Assembly: GCA_002362155.1 (NCBI GenBank)
Contig: DETN01000104.1
Coordinates: forward strand, 1 to 33,505
From: Lachnospiraceae bacterium UBA3287
Lineage (GTDB): Bacteria; Bacillota; Clostridia; Lachnospirales; Lachnospiraceae
DNA: 33,505 nucleotides
Reading direction: 5' to 3'
The position numbers and the translations under genes were made by a program. This document shows, piece after piece, positions 8,787-17,218 of this stretch; positions within the stretch are counted from its first letter, which is position 1, and every line of letters starts with the position of its first letter. The notes beneath the pieces were generated by a model that ran no database searches, was not told the origin of the DNA, and saw only the letters and a list, made by a program, of their open reading frames with translations.

Positions 8787-8825
8787 AAGGACCCGGATCC
8801 CCTCCTGGGATATCCGGGTCCTTAT
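8787..8825 (-). terminator. Intrinsic terminator after the ABC permease genes
   Basis: On the minus strand AAGGACCCGGAT pairs with ATCCGGGTCCTT around a ~14-base loop and is followed at once by TTTT. It separates the transporter genes from the anchored protein, YesL and alpha-galactosidase block, which therefore depends on read-through or on an unseen promoter. Confidence 0.85.
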
Positions 8826-8896
8826 CATTATCCTATCTGAAATATCGTACATTTGACATGGAATAATGTTCGGCTTCCATATCCCAATGCACGCTT

Positions 8897-9739
8897 TTAC
8901 AGCTTTCCGCCGGAAGTAGCAATACCTTCCACGAACTGCTTCTGGAAGATCACGTAGATGATGACCATGGGCAGGACGGCCAGAGTGGCAGCTGCCATCA
9001 TGGTAGGATATTCGCTGCCGTACTGGCCCTGCATCTTGGCAAGACCGGCGGACAGGGTAGTGGTCTGGGCATTGGTGCAGACGATCATGGGCCACATCAG
9101 ATCCTTGAAAGCAAAGACTGCTGTGAAGATGCCCAGAGAGACCATGGAGCTTCTTGTCAGGGGCATCATGATCCTCGTGAACCGCTGACCGATGTTGCAG
9201 CCGTCGATCATGGCTGCCTCCTCCAGATCCTTGGGAAGTCCCTCATAGCCTGTCTTTAACAGGTAGGTACCGAAGGCGGTGACCATACCGGGGAATACCA
9301 GACCGAACATGGTGTTGAGCATACCCATGTTGGAGACCATCAGGTACTGGGGGATGATGAAGATCTGAGCCGGGACCATCATCTGGATCAGGACCAGTGA
9401 GAACAGAGCGTTCTTGCCCGGGAATTTCAGACGTCCGAAGGCATATCCGGCCATGGTAGCGGTCAGACATGCGCAGACGACGCGCCAGAAGATCATCAGC
9501 AGGGTGTTCTTGTAAAGAGTGATAAAGTTATAGGATTTCCATACGGTTCCGAAGTTCTCCCAGTGCCAGCCGTTGTGGGGCAGGATGTAGAAGGGATTGA
9601 CGGAAATGGATTCCTGGTTGGTCTTCAGCGCTGTCAGGATCATCCATGCAAAGGGGACCAGCATGATGAAAGACATGATGATCAGCACGATATGGGTAAG
9701 GATGGTATTCATCCTCTGTTTTGCTTCATAGCTTTCCAT
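8897..9739 (-). CDS. Carbohydrate ABC transporter permease, MalG/LacG type
   Basis: A 280-residue inner-membrane permease with six membrane segments, of the usual length for MalG/MsmG-like subunits of the CUT1 sugar-importer family. The EAA loop that docks to the ATPase is EEAAMIDGCNIGQRFTRIMM near residues 190-210, followed by the typical PLTRSSMVSLGIFTAV. The C-terminus FVEGIATSGGKL is the common MalG-family ending (V-x-G-x-x-x-G-A-x-K). It lies 20 bp after the partner permease gene. With the binding protein upstream it should import an alpha-galactoside; the substrate is inferred from the adjacent alpha-galactosidase. No ATPase gene is present. Confidence 0.94.
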   Translation of the reverse strand: MESYEAKQRMNTILTHIVLIIMSFIMLVPFAWMILTALKTNQESISVNPFYILPHNGWHWENFGTVWKSYNFITLYKNTLLMIFWRVVCACLTATMAGYAFGRLKFPGKNALFSLVLIQMMVPAQIFIIPQYLMVSNMGMLNTMFGLVFPGMVTAFGTYLLKTGYEGLPKDLEEAAMIDGCNIGQRFTRIMMPLTRSSMVSLGIFTAVFAFKDLMWPMIVCTNAQTTTLSAGLAKMQGQYGSEYPTMMAAATLAVLPMVIIYVIFQKQFVEGIATSGGKL

Positions 9740-9759
9740 TATTCTGCATCCTCCTTTCC

Positions 9760-10647
9760 TTAAGCGTGATAGACGATCTTCTTCTCAGCCTGCTGCAGGA
9801 TCCAGGTCAGAGCCATGATGAATACCAGCAGGACCATGACGATGGTCGCACCGTAACCCTTGTTGCCGTTGGTAAAGGAATACTGATAGAACAGGTAAAC
9901 GATGGACTGGACCTTGGGCAGAGCCACGTTGGTCTTGTCCATGACCATGAACATCAGGTCAAAGATGGTCAGAGCGCCGATGATACGGGTCTGAACGATA
10001 AAGAAGGTGGTGGGGCTCAGCAGCGGAACAGTGATGCTGAAGAACTGTCTGAGGCCGTTCGCACCGTCAATGGAAGCCGCTTCATAATAGTCGCCGGGAA
10101 TTTCCTGCAGACCGGAAATGAAGAGGACCATGTTGTAGCCGATGATGGACCATACGCCGATGATGCCGATGGAGATCCAGGCGATCTTGGGATCGGAGAT
10201 CCAGGCGATCTTGCTGTGGAAAATGTTGTTGAGCAGACCGAACTGGGTATTGTAGAGCCATTTCCAGACCATGGCCACAGCCGCGGGAGCGCATACCATG
10301 GGCAGGAAGAAGATGGTGCGGTAAAAGGATCTGCCTGCGATCTTCTTGTTCAGAAGAACTGCCAGGATCAGAGCGATGACGATACCGAAGGGAACCTCGA
10401 TCAGGGCATATTTAATGGTGTTCCAGAGGGACTGCCATGTCTCTCCGGCAGCAAGGACCTTGGAATAGTTGGCAAGGCCGACAAAGACATTGCCCTTTCC
10501 GAAGTCGCCGGTCTTGCAGAAGGACTGATAGACCGTATTGAAGATAGGATAGAAGTTCAGGATAAGCAGGCCGATGATGGTAGGCGCGACGAACAGATAT
10601 GCCCATCTGGCTTCGCGCTTTTCAGCCTCTGTCATCTTTTTCTTCAT
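9760..10647 (-). CDS. Carbohydrate ABC transporter permease, MalF/LacF type
   Basis: A 295-residue CUT1-family permease with six predicted membrane segments. The N-terminus is basic and short (MKKKMTEAEKREARWAYLF), followed by the characteristic VAPTIIGLLILNFYPIFNTVYQSF. The EAA loop is YEAASIDGANGLRQFFSITV, followed by PLLSPTTFFIVQTRIIGA. It forms the heterodimeric channel with the MalG-like subunit encoded 20 bp downstream. A strong terminator lies between it and the binding-protein gene upstream, so its expression should be a fraction of the binding protein's. Confidence 0.94.
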   Translation of the reverse strand: MKKKMTEAEKREARWAYLFVAPTIIGLLILNFYPIFNTVYQSFCKTGDFGKGNVFVGLANYSKVLAAGETWQSLWNTIKYALIEVPFGIVIALILAVLLNKKIAGRSFYRTIFFLPMVCAPAAVAMVWKWLYNTQFGLLNNIFHSKIAWISDPKIAWISIGIIGVWSIIGYNMVLFISGLQEIPGDYYEAASIDGANGLRQFFSITVPLLSPTTFFIVQTRIIGALTIFDLMFMVMDKTNVALPKVQSIVYLFYQYSFTNGNKGYGATIVMVLLVFIMALTWILQQAEKKIVYHA

Positions 10648-10692
10648 GTTTGTTTCTCCCCTGTAATACTAACTTTTGTCTGAGGTAAAGTG

Positions 10693-10734
10693 AAAAAAAG
10701 CCGGGCCATAGGGACCCTATGGCCCGACTTTTTT
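10693..10734. terminator. Bidirectional hairpin between binding-protein and permease genes
   Basis: GCCGGGCCATAGGG and CCCTATGGCCCGAC form a near-perfect stem flanked by A7 on one side and T6 on the other, so it can act on either strand. On the minus strand it lies about 37 bp after the binding-protein stop and 46 bp before the first permease. This is the classic partial terminator that keeps the binding protein in excess over the membrane subunits. Confidence 0.88.
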
Positions 10735-10770
10735 ATGCAGACGTATCAGGATTCTGCCTTTTGTCAGTCA

Positions 10771-12132
10771 TTATTCAGCTGCGATGGCATCTTCGATGAT
10801 CTTCTGAGCGTTGTCGCATGCAGCTTCCATGATCGCGGGATCGGAAGGATCCTGCCATGCAGGAAGGAATGCGCCGCCCTGCTGAAGAGCGTCTTCCCAT
10901 ACGGTGGTGTTTCTGGTGTAAGGACGGAAGAACAGATCGCCTTCTTCTTCAGCGCGTGTGAAAGCGGAAACATCCATGCCTTCGAAAGCGTTTGCGAATT
11001 CAGCGGAAATGCCCTTCATGCCGCCCATGGTAACGCCCAGCTGAGCCTGTTCCTTCTGGCCTTTTTCAGAGCAGAAGTAGGAGATCAGGCTGTAAGCTTC
11101 GTCAGGCATAGCGGTTGCAGCGGAGGCTGCCCAGCCAAGGCCGTTGTAAGCGGAATATCTTTCGCCTGCGTCGCATGCGCCGTTGCCGTTGGTGTCAGCG
11201 TAGGGAAGCATAGCCCATGCATAGTTTGCGGAGTTCTCGTTGGTGTAGAAAGTGTTGATCATCCAGGAGCCCTGTGTGATCATGGCTGCCAGGCCGGAGT
11301 TGAACAGAGAATCTGTACCGGTCTCGGCAACGACAGTCTGAGGAGCTGCAACTGTGAGGATCTTGCGGACCATTTCCATAGCGGCCTTGCCTTCTGCGGA
11401 GCCGATGGTGGTTCCCTTGTGGTCGTCTGTGATGACCTGTGCGCCGTAATCATAGATCACGTTGTACCAGCCGTCCTGGTTGTTGGAGCTGTTGAGAGCA
11501 TAGCCGTAAACGCCATCGGCTGCGCCTGCTTCTGTGATCTTGGCAGCTGCTTCGTAGACATCTTCCCATGTCCAGTCGTCTGTAGGATAATCTACGCCGT
11601 ACTTGTCGAAGATAGCCTTGTTGTAGAGAAGAGCGATGGTGTCGTGATCCTTGGGCAGAGCGTACTGCACGCCGTTGTCGTCGCGCTTGTACAGTTCTAC
11701 GACGCCCTCGTAGTAGTTGGACAGATCGATGGCATCGTCTGCAGCAATGTAATCATCCAGAGGAAGAAGCAGATCGTTTTCCATGTACATCTGAGCGGTG
11801 TTGGAGTGCATCCAGAATACGTCGGGCATCTGGCCGCCGGAAGCGCCTGCTTCAAGCAGTGTCCAGTAGTTGTCCCAGTCAACAACGTTGATCTGGACCT
11901 TTACGCCGGATTCTGCGGACCACTCGTCGGCGATCTGCTGAAGGCCTGCCAGCTGGTTGTTGTCCCAGATGTTGACCTGCAGAGTGCCGCCGGCTGCGCT
12001 GGAGCCGCCGTCAGCGGGAGCTGCGTCGCCGCCGGAAGCGCCGCCGGAGCCGGAGCCGGAGCCGCCGCCGCATGCTGCCATGGACAGGGCCATCAGTGCT
12101 GCAAGTGTAAGAGCTACTAATTTTTTCTTCAT
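10771..12132 (-). CDS. Sugar ABC transporter substrate-binding lipoprotein
   Basis: A 453-residue extracellular solute-binding protein (family 1, CUT1 importers). The signal peptide MKKKLVALTLAALMALSMAAC ends in a lipobox with C21 as the lipidation site, followed by a flexible Gly/Ser linker to about residue 45. The mature domain starts with TLQVNIWDNNQLAGLQQIADEW and includes the family-typical LYNKAIFDKYGVDYPTDDWT and AAMITQGSWMIN. The start at 12132 is chosen because AAGGGAGG lies five bases upstream; an earlier ATG at 12162 would add ten residues before the signal peptide. It is the first gene of the transporter operon. Raffinose- or melibiose-type ligand is inferred from the alpha-galactosidase downstream. 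Confidence 0.95.
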   Translation of the reverse strand: MKKKLVALTLAALMALSMAACGGGSGSGSGGASGGDAAPADGGSSAAGGTLQVNIWDNNQLAGLQQIADEWSAESGVKVQINVVDWDNYWTLLEAGASGGQMPDVFWMHSNTAQMYMENDLLLPLDDYIAADDAIDLSNYYEGVVELYKRDDNGVQYALPKDHDTIALLYNKAIFDKYGVDYPTDDWTWEDVYEAAAKITEAGAADGVYGYALNSSNNQDGWYNVIYDYGAQVITDDHKGTTIGSAEGKAAMEMVRKILTVAAPQTVVAETGTDSLFNSGLAAMITQGSWMINTFYTNENSANYAWAMLPYADTNGNGACDAGERYSAYNGLGWAASAATAMPDEAYSLISYFCSEKGQKEQAQLGVTMGGMKGISAEFANAFEGMDVSAFTRAEEEGDLFFRPYTRNTTVWEDALQQGGAFLPAWQDPSDPAIMEAACDNAQKIIEDAIAAE

Positions 12133-12292
12133 GTTACCCTCCCTTAAAGGTGATTTATGCATGGGCAGAATGCTGTAAATCCGCCGGAGCGGAGCCCCCT
12201 GCCTTTATGCATTTTTTTGTAGCAATTTTAATTTTAGGGAAAAGGCATAAATTAATACATGGAAAAGTTTTTTTATTTTATGTGGAAGTGTA

Positions 12293-12309
12293 CGGATTTG
12301 CCGAATCCG
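12293..12309. repeat. 17-bp inverted repeat, candidate operator for the transporter operon
   Basis: CGGATT and AATCCG arms flank a 5-bp centre (TGCCG). The site sits 13 bp upstream (minus-strand sense) of the tentative -10 of the binding-protein gene. It could bind the AraC regulator encoded in the same locus or a LacI-type repressor encoded elsewhere. Confidence 0.4.
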
Positions 12310-12492
12310 CATGCCAAACCCCCTACTTTTATTGTCCATATTGTACAATTCCCCCGGCAGTTTGCTAAGCAGTTTCTACAAATACCCTGCCCGTAAAACG
12401 TACCGTATGCTCTTTTTGCTGTATATCGGCCTTTTTTGCCGGAAAGACATTTTTCCATATGATTCCTGACAGAATCCTTCCGTAAAGTATGT

Positions 12493-12498
12493 TATGAT
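12493..12498 (+). promoter_or_regulatory. Extended -10 promoter candidate for the aldo/keto reductase
   Basis: TATGAT is preceded by TGT, giving an extended -10. The -35 region at 17 bp (CAGAAT) is poor. A transcript starting near 12505 would have a ~75-base leader to the ATG at 12581. Confidence 0.4.
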
Positions 12499-12580
12499 GA
12501 ATACAGGCAGCCGGGAAGGGAGGGCTGTCTATCCCGTTTGATCCACCGTTCCCTTCCACCGGAAAAGAAAGAGGAAATCC

Positions 12581-13612
12581 ATGAGACAGATCACCCTTGG
12601 CCGCACCGGCATCACAGTACCCCAGAACGGATTCGGCGCCCTGCCCATCCAGCGGATCTCAAAAGAGAAAGCCGTAAAGCTCCTGTGCAGAGCCTACGAG
12701 GGCGGCATCCGCTATTTTGATACCGCAAGGGCCTATACCGACAGCGAAGAAAAGCTGGGGGAAGCCCTGAAGGAGATTCCCAGGGACCAGGTCTATATCG
12801 CCACCAAGACCGCGGCAAAGACGCCGGAAGCCTTCCGGACGGATCTGGAGACGTCCCTTAAGAACCTGGGCACCGACTATATCGACGTATACCAGTTCCA
12901 CCAGATGGGCGAGTGCTGGAAGGAGGGAGACGGGACCGGCATGTACGAGTGCATGCTTCAGGCAAAGGCAGAGGGAAAGATCCGCCATATAGGCGCCACG
13001 GCCCACAAGATCGGCGTCGCCTTCGAGATCGCAGAGTCCGGTCTGTACGAGACCCTGCAGTTCCCCTTCTCCTACCTGGCCGGAAAAAAGGAAAATGACC
13101 TGGTCCGGCTCTGCAGGGAAAAGAACGTGGGCTTTATCGCCATGAAGGGTCTGGCCGGCGGCCTTATAAACCGCTATGACGCCGCCATGGCCTTTATGGC
13201 CCAGTACGACAATGTCCTTCCTATCTGGGGCGTGCAGAAGGAAAGGGAGCTGGAGGAATGGCTCTCCTGCATGGACCATACCCCCGAAATGACCAGGGAG
13301 ACCGCCGCCTTCCTGGAAAAGGAAAGAAAAGAACTGGCAGGAGACTTCTGCCGGGGCTGCGGCTACTGCATGCCCTGCACCGTGGGCATAAAGATCAACA
13401 ACTGCGCCCGCACCTCCCTGCTTCTTAGAAGGTCCCCTTCCCGCAAGTGGCTGGAACCGGACTGGCAGGCGGAAATGATGAAGATCGAAAACTGCGTGGA
13501 ATGCGGCCTGTGCGCCTCCAGATGCCCTTACGAACTGGACACCCCGGCCCTTCTTAAAAAGAACCTGGCGGACTATAAAAAGATCCTGGCGGGAGAGATC
13601 TCTGTCCAGTAG
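12581..13612 (+). CDS. Aldo/keto reductase with C-terminal ferredoxin domain
   Basis: A 343-residue fusion. Residues 1-~245 are an aldo/keto reductase barrel with the catalytic Asp and Tyr in YFDTARAYTDSEEKLGEAL, the Lys in YIATKTAAK and the His in YQFHQMG. The C-terminal ~80 residues hold two cysteine clusters, FCRGCGYCMPCTVGIKI and ENCVECGLCASRCPYEL, the second being a standard C-x2-C-x2-C-x3-CP iron-sulfur motif. This architecture is common in anaerobes. The substrate is unknown and electron transfer between cluster and active site is inferred. AGAGGA lies five bases before the ATG. The gene is monocistronic, ending in a strong terminator. Confidence 0.92.
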   Translation: MRQITLGRTGITVPQNGFGALPIQRISKEKAVKLLCRAYEGGIRYFDTARAYTDSEEKLGEALKEIPRDQVYIATKTAAKTPEAFRTDLETSLKNLGTDYIDVYQFHQMGECWKEGDGTGMYECMLQAKAEGKIRHIGATAHKIGVAFEIAESGLYETLQFPFSYLAGKKENDLVRLCREKNVGFIAMKGLAGGLINRYDAAMAFMAQYDNVLPIWGVQKERELEEWLSCMDHTPEMTRETAAFLEKERKELAGDFCRGCGYCMPCTVGIKINNCARTSLLLRRSPSRKWLEPDWQAEMMKIENCVECGLCASRCPYELDTPALLKKNLADYKKILAGEISVQ

Positions 13613-13632
13613 GAAACACGAAAAAAGACAGA

Positions 13633-13682
13633 AAGCGGGCCGTCCGCATTCCCGGTGAATGCAGACGGCCCGCTTCTTTTTC
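13633..13682. terminator. Bidirectional intrinsic terminator between convergent genes
   Basis: AAGCGGGCCGTCCGCATTC pairs with GAATGCAGACGGCCCGCTT (one mismatch) around a short CCGGT loop, followed by CTTTTTC on the plus strand. It serves the aldo/keto reductase and probably the convergent DUF975 gene. Confidence 0.88.
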
Positions 13683-13753
13683 AGATTTTTTCTTTCCCGA
13701 TTTTCTTTTTCTGCGGTTCTTTTTTCAGATCCCCTTCCCGCCTTTTGGGACGA

Positions 13754-14572
13754 TCAGAAGGTCTCGTCCCTGAGGGTCAGGTAGAGTTCCGCCCTGGTGG
13801 CGTATCTGTAGGGGAATGTCCAGAAAATGTTGACAAGGCCAAAGGTAAGACCGCCCAGGATGGACCAGAGGATAAAGGACAGGTCCAGTACAAAGGCCTT
13901 CATCTTGTTGCCGTCCATCATGCGGCGGCTGTATTCGAAGGCCTGCTGCCTTGTCAGAGAGGGATCGTCCGCCAGCAGGTAGGGGATCATCATATACTCA
14001 TAGCTCTTGACGATGCCGGGAATGACAAGGAGCAGGGTCCAGAGGATGGTCTTTAATCCTCTCATGAACTGCGTGACCACCATATTGCCGTAGTTATTGG
14101 AGAAGCCAAAGGCCAGTTCTCCGATCCCTGCCTTTTCATGGGTGTTTTTCAGAAAGAACCTGCATCCGCCGATCTCCAGCACATTGGTGACAAGGATGGT
14201 GAGCAGCAGGGCCGGAAAGGCAAAGACGGCGCCAAGGATCCCCACCAGAAGTCCGGAGGGTCCGTTCTTTGTCGGCAGAACGCCGGAAAAGGCGTTGGTC
14301 AGCATGAAGCGTACAGGTGCCGGAACAGCCTTTTCTCTCTCTTCCAGTATTCTTTCCAGCTGCGCCTGCAGCTTCGGATCATCCAGGGTCATGCCATTGA
14401 TGGTAACGACAGCGCCTTCTGTGTTCTGATTCTGATTCTGCTCCTGGGAAGACGGCCTCGAGAAGGCGCCGTCGCACAGAGCAGCCAGGATCAGCGCTGC
14501 CAGGACGCATATCCAGTAGTTTCTCTTAAAGGCCTTTTTGGCTCTTGTTTTCAGTTCCGCCCGTGTCCACAT
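13754..14572 (-). CDS. DUF975 family membrane protein
   Basis: A 272-residue polytopic membrane protein with the DUF975 hallmarks: N-terminal WTRAELKTRAKKAFKRNYW leading into a first membrane span, and later GLKTILWTLLLVIPGIVKSY and MMIPYLLADDPSLTRQQAF-EYSRRMMDGNK. A Gln/Asn-rich insertion (about residues 43-56) follows the first span. Function is unknown. A GTG three codons upstream (14581) overlaps the ribosome site itself; ATG at 14572 lies eight bases after AGGAGG and is preferred. It follows phosphoglucomutase by 56 bp and may share its transcript. Confidence 0.88.
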   Translation of the reverse strand: MWTRAELKTRAKKAFKRNYWICVLAALILAALCDGAFSRPSSQEQNQNQNTEGAVVTINGMTLDDPKLQAQLERILEEREKAVPAPVRFMLTNAFSGVLPTKNGPSGLLVGILGAVFAFPALLLTILVTNVLEIGGCRFFLKNTHEKAGIGELAFGFSNNYGNMVVTQFMRGLKTILWTLLLVIPGIVKSYEYMMIPYLLADDPSLTRQQAFEYSRRMMDGNKMKAFVLDLSFILWSILGGLTFGLVNIFWTFPYRYATRAELYLTLRDETF

Positions 14573-14628
14573 ATCATACACCTCCTGAGATTATCCTCTT
14601 CTCAAAAGTCAGCTCTCCGCCTTCCTTC

Positions 14629-16323
14629 TTATTCCACCTTCTCCAGCCTCTCAAGGACCGCTTCCTTCACTTCCCTGTTGATCTTCTCCGCCTTTTCGGC
14701 GCTGTCCGCCACGGCGTAGAAGTAAAACTTGATCTTGGGCTCCGTTCCGGAAGGCCGGATGGCGAACCAGGACCCGTTCTCCAGTTCATAGCGCATGACG
14801 TTGGATGCCGGTATATCCTCCCAGCCGTCCTTATAGTCGATGGTCTTTGCCACTCTGTATCCCGCAGCCTCCGTAATGGGATCGCTTCGGAGGGCGTCCA
14901 TCATGCGGCCGATCCTTCTGGCCCCTTCGATCCCCTGCAGGATCAGGTTGGGCTCGTCCTCGTTGAAGTAGCCGTACTTTTCGTAGATCTCCTGCAGGAC
15001 CTGCCAGAGGGTCTTGCCCTGCTTCCTGTAATAGGCCGCCGCTTCCGCCACCAGCATGCCGGCGCTGATCCCGTCCTTGTCCCGGATATCCTCGCAGGCC
15101 GCGTAGCCTACGGATTCCTCATAGCCGAAAAGGTAGGTATAGCCGTTCTCGTGGAGGAAGGGGATCCTGCCGCAGATGTTCTTGAAACCGGTCAGGGCTT
15201 CGAACATCCTGACCCCGTAGCTCTCGGCAATAATGGAGGAAAGGGAGCTGGTCACGATGGACCGGACCATGGCGCCCTTTTTGGGCAGTGTGCCGGCCGT
15301 CAGGTGTCCCTCCAGGACATAGTTGACCAGGATGTATCCGGTCTGGTTGCCGTTTAAGGGGATATACTCTCCCTGATCGCTTAAGATCTCAATGGCAAAG
15401 CGGTCGGAATCGGGGTCTGTTGCCATCAGAAGCTCTGCCCCCACCTTTCGCCCCAGCTCCTCGCTCATGGCAAAGGCCGCGGGCGCCTCGGGATTGGGAT
15501 AGCCTACCGTGGTAAAGTCGGGATCGGGATATCTCTGCTCCTCCACAAAGTGCCAGTTGGTAAAGCCCCTGTCCTCCAGCATGCGGGCAAAGGGTACGGA
15601 GCCGGCACCGTTCAGGGGCGTATAGACCAGGGGGATGGACAGATCGATCTCGTCTCCGCCGTGGATGGCCAGGCTTTCGATCCGGTCCAGATAGTCTCTG
15701 TCCTCCTTTTCGCCCAGGACCCTGATCAGGTCCTTTCCCTGTCCCTCCTCCACGGAGATCTGTCCGAAGTCGTCAAAATAATCCAGACGGCTGATGCTCT
15801 CGTAAATACCGTCCGCCACTTTACTGGATACCTGGCAGCCGTCCTCCCAGTAGACCTTGTAGCCGTTGTACTCCCTGGGGTTATGGGAAGCCGTGATGTT
15901 GACTCCCGACACCGTCCCCAGCTTCCGGATCAGGAAGGCCAGCTCCGGCGTGGGCCTGAGGTCAGGGAAAATATAGGCTCTGATCCCGTTTCCCGCCAGG
16001 ATCCCTGCGGCCAGAAGGGAAAACTCATGGGAAAAGTGTCTGGGATCGTGGGCGATGATAACGCCCCTGTCCATGGCCTCTGGTCCGAAGGAACGGATAT
16101 AGTCCGCAAGGCCCTTTGTGGCCCTGCCCACCACCAGAGCGTTCATCCGGTTGGTGCCGGCGCCCACCTTGCCCCGAAGGCCCGCCGTTCCGAAGGCCAG
16201 CTCCTGATAAAAGCGGTCTTCGATCTCATCCTCCCGGCCTCCGATCCCGGCCAGCTCCCCCCAGAGCGGGTCCGTATCCGCCAGTTTTTCCATCCAGTAC
16301 ATGTATCTGTCTTTTGCGTTCAT
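14629..16323 (-). CDS. pgcA: Phosphoglucomutase/phosphomannomutase
   Basis: A 564-residue alpha-D-phosphohexomutase of normal length, interconverting glucose-1-phosphate and glucose-6-phosphate (possibly other sugar phosphates). Seen motifs: active-site phosphoserine in NITASHNPREYNGYKVYW, the Mg-binding loop ATDPDSDRFAIEI, the sugar-binding loop FGYEESVGYA, and the phosphate-binding GSWFAIRPSGTEPKIKFYF. I chose ATG at 16323 (GAGGAG seven bases upstream) over the in-frame ATG at 16374, which lies inside the predicted -10 region. It joins glucose-phosphate metabolism to glycogen or nucleotide-sugar synthesis. The symbol follows the Bacillus alpha-phosphoglucomutase; substrate preference is not visible. 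Confidence 0.93.
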   Translation of the reverse strand: MNAKDRYMYWMEKLADTDPLWGELAGIGGREDEIEDRFYQELAFGTAGLRGKVGAGTNRMNALVVGRATKGLADYIRSFGPEAMDRGVIIAHDPRHFSHEFSLLAAGILAGNGIRAYIFPDLRPTPELAFLIRKLGTVSGVNITASHNPREYNGYKVYWEDGCQVSSKVADGIYESISRLDYFDDFGQISVEEGQGKDLIRVLGEKEDRDYLDRIESLAIHGGDEIDLSIPLVYTPLNGAGSVPFARMLEDRGFTNWHFVEEQRYPDPDFTTVGYPNPEAPAAFAMSEELGRKVGAELLMATDPDSDRFAIEILSDQGEYIPLNGNQTGYILVNYVLEGHLTAGTLPKKGAMVRSIVTSSLSSIIAESYGVRMFEALTGFKNICGRIPFLHENGYTYLFGYEESVGYAACEDIRDKDGISAGMLVAEAAAYYRKQGKTLWQVLQEIYEKYGYFNEDEPNLILQGIEGARRIGRMMDALRSDPITEAAGYRVAKTIDYKDGWEDIPASNVMRYELENGSWFAIRPSGTEPKIKFYFYAVADSAEKAEKINREVKEAVLERLEKVE

Positions 16324-16372
16324 CGGCTTTCTCCTCTCATGATTCCCATAAGATATGCGCTTATCTGAATCC

Positions 16373-16401
16373 ATTTTACATCCGGGAGAAAGCTCTGGAA
16401 A
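16373..16401 (-). promoter_or_regulatory. Sigma-A-type promoter for phosphoglucomutase
   Basis: On the minus strand TTTCCA (16401-16396) and TAAAAT (16378-16373) are separated by 17 bp. The leader to the ATG would be about 45 bases. Confidence 0.55.
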
Positions 16402-16447
16402 CAGTATCCTTGTCTTTTTGGCAAAAGATGCGGCGGGGCCCCGCAGG

Positions 16448-17218
16448 TCAGATCAGCAGCCCCGCGGCAAAGGCGGCCAGGGCCAGAAGGGGAAGGACCG
16501 CCCAGGAAATATATCTTCCGGCCATTTCCCATTCGGATGGCTCCGCCCATTCGGCGTCCCGGATCCGGAAGGACATCTGCAGGCGGAACAGCTCGTCCGC
16601 AAAAAGGACCGTGATCCAGGTGATCAGGCAGAGGGCTGCGCCGCCAAGCCACACAGACCAGTCTCCCTTATGGGTCAGCTCCGGCCCCAGCATGAGGCAG
16701 GCGATCTCCTGTAGGGAAGGCTCCAGGGGATCTGTTGCTTTTCCGTTCACCTCTGTTACTGTGTCCTGCCCCTGTGCCATGACGGCAAAGCCCGCATCCG
16801 CCGCGCTGCCGTCCTCATTAATCAGCCAGAGGCCCAGCCCCGGCCGCCGGTAAATACCACCCCGGAAAAGGACTTCTTCTCCGCACAAAATTTCCGCTCC
16901 CGTTATATTATCAGGATCTTCTCCCTCGGGCACCGCGCCTGCGTCCTCCCGGAAGGTATAGGGGCCGTACTCCTTTTCTCCGCAGCGGAAAGAGACCTCT
17001 CTGCCTTCCGTCACCGTAAAGACGGCTTCCTCTCCCTGCAGGGTCCCCCTGTAGACCATACCGGTCCCCTCCTCCTCCGGGACAAAGATCTCGTCCCTGT
17101 ACAGAAATCCCCTGCGGGAGGTCCTAACACAGTAGAGGACCGTAAAGACCAGGAGCATTGCCGCCGTAACAAACAGGACCGATTTCCGAAAAGAATCCAT
17201 ATCTCTGACCTTTTCCAT
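16448..17218 (-). CDS. Unrecognised membrane protein with an extracytoplasmic beta-rich domain
   Basis: A 256-residue protein I cannot assign. It has one N-terminal membrane segment (about residues 14-27, VLFVTAAMLLVFTVLY), a ~150-residue extracytoplasmic part rich in short beta-strands and Gly/Glu (GTLQGEEAVFTVTEGREVSF), a second hydrophobic segment near residue 190 and a last one at the C-terminus (ISWAVLPLLALAAFAAGLLI). The soluble part reads like repeated small beta-domains. AAAGGAG precedes the ATG by about six bases. It lies about 120 bp upstream of phosphoglucomutase, which has its own promoter, so a shared role is not implied. Confidence 0.65.
   Translation of the reverse strand: MEKVRDMDSFRKSVLFVTAAMLLVFTVLYCVRTSRRGFLYRDEIFVPEEEGTGMVYRGTLQGEEAVFTVTEGREVSFRCGEKEYGPYTFREDAGAVPEGEDPDNITGAEILCGEEVLFRGGIYRRPGLGLWLINEDGSAADAGFAVMAQGQDTVTEVNGKATDPLEPSLQEIACLMLGPELTHKGDWSVWLGGAALCLITWITVLFADELFRLQMSFRIRDAEWAEPSEWEMAGRYISWAVLPLLALAAFAAGLLI

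Larger units (their letters stand above)
12133..12580. promoter_or_regulatory. Divergent intergenic region with candidate operators
   Basis: 448 bp between the divergent sugar-binding lipoprotein and aldo/keto reductase genes. The half nearest the lipoprotein gene (12210-12290) is very A/T-rich. A possible -10 for the lipoprotein gene is TAAAAT (minus strand, 12280-12275) with a poor -35, as expected of an activator-dependent promoter. An inverted repeat (12293-12309) overlaps the -35 position, and a 10-bp palindrome ATTGTACAAT lies at 12340-12349, with a second ATTGT at 12331-12335. I see no small gene and no catabolite-response consensus here. Confidence 0.5.

Noticed and set aside
10690..12120. 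Long plus-strand frame of about 476 codons opposite the binding-protein gene
   Set aside because: It is the complement of a well-supported lipoprotein gene; its Cys/Val-rich translation has no domain and no ribosome site.
12413..12470. Intrinsic terminator or small RNA around the T-runs upstream of the aldo/keto reductase
   Set aside because: The T-runs are not preceded by a stable stem, only by a short GGC/GCC pairing.
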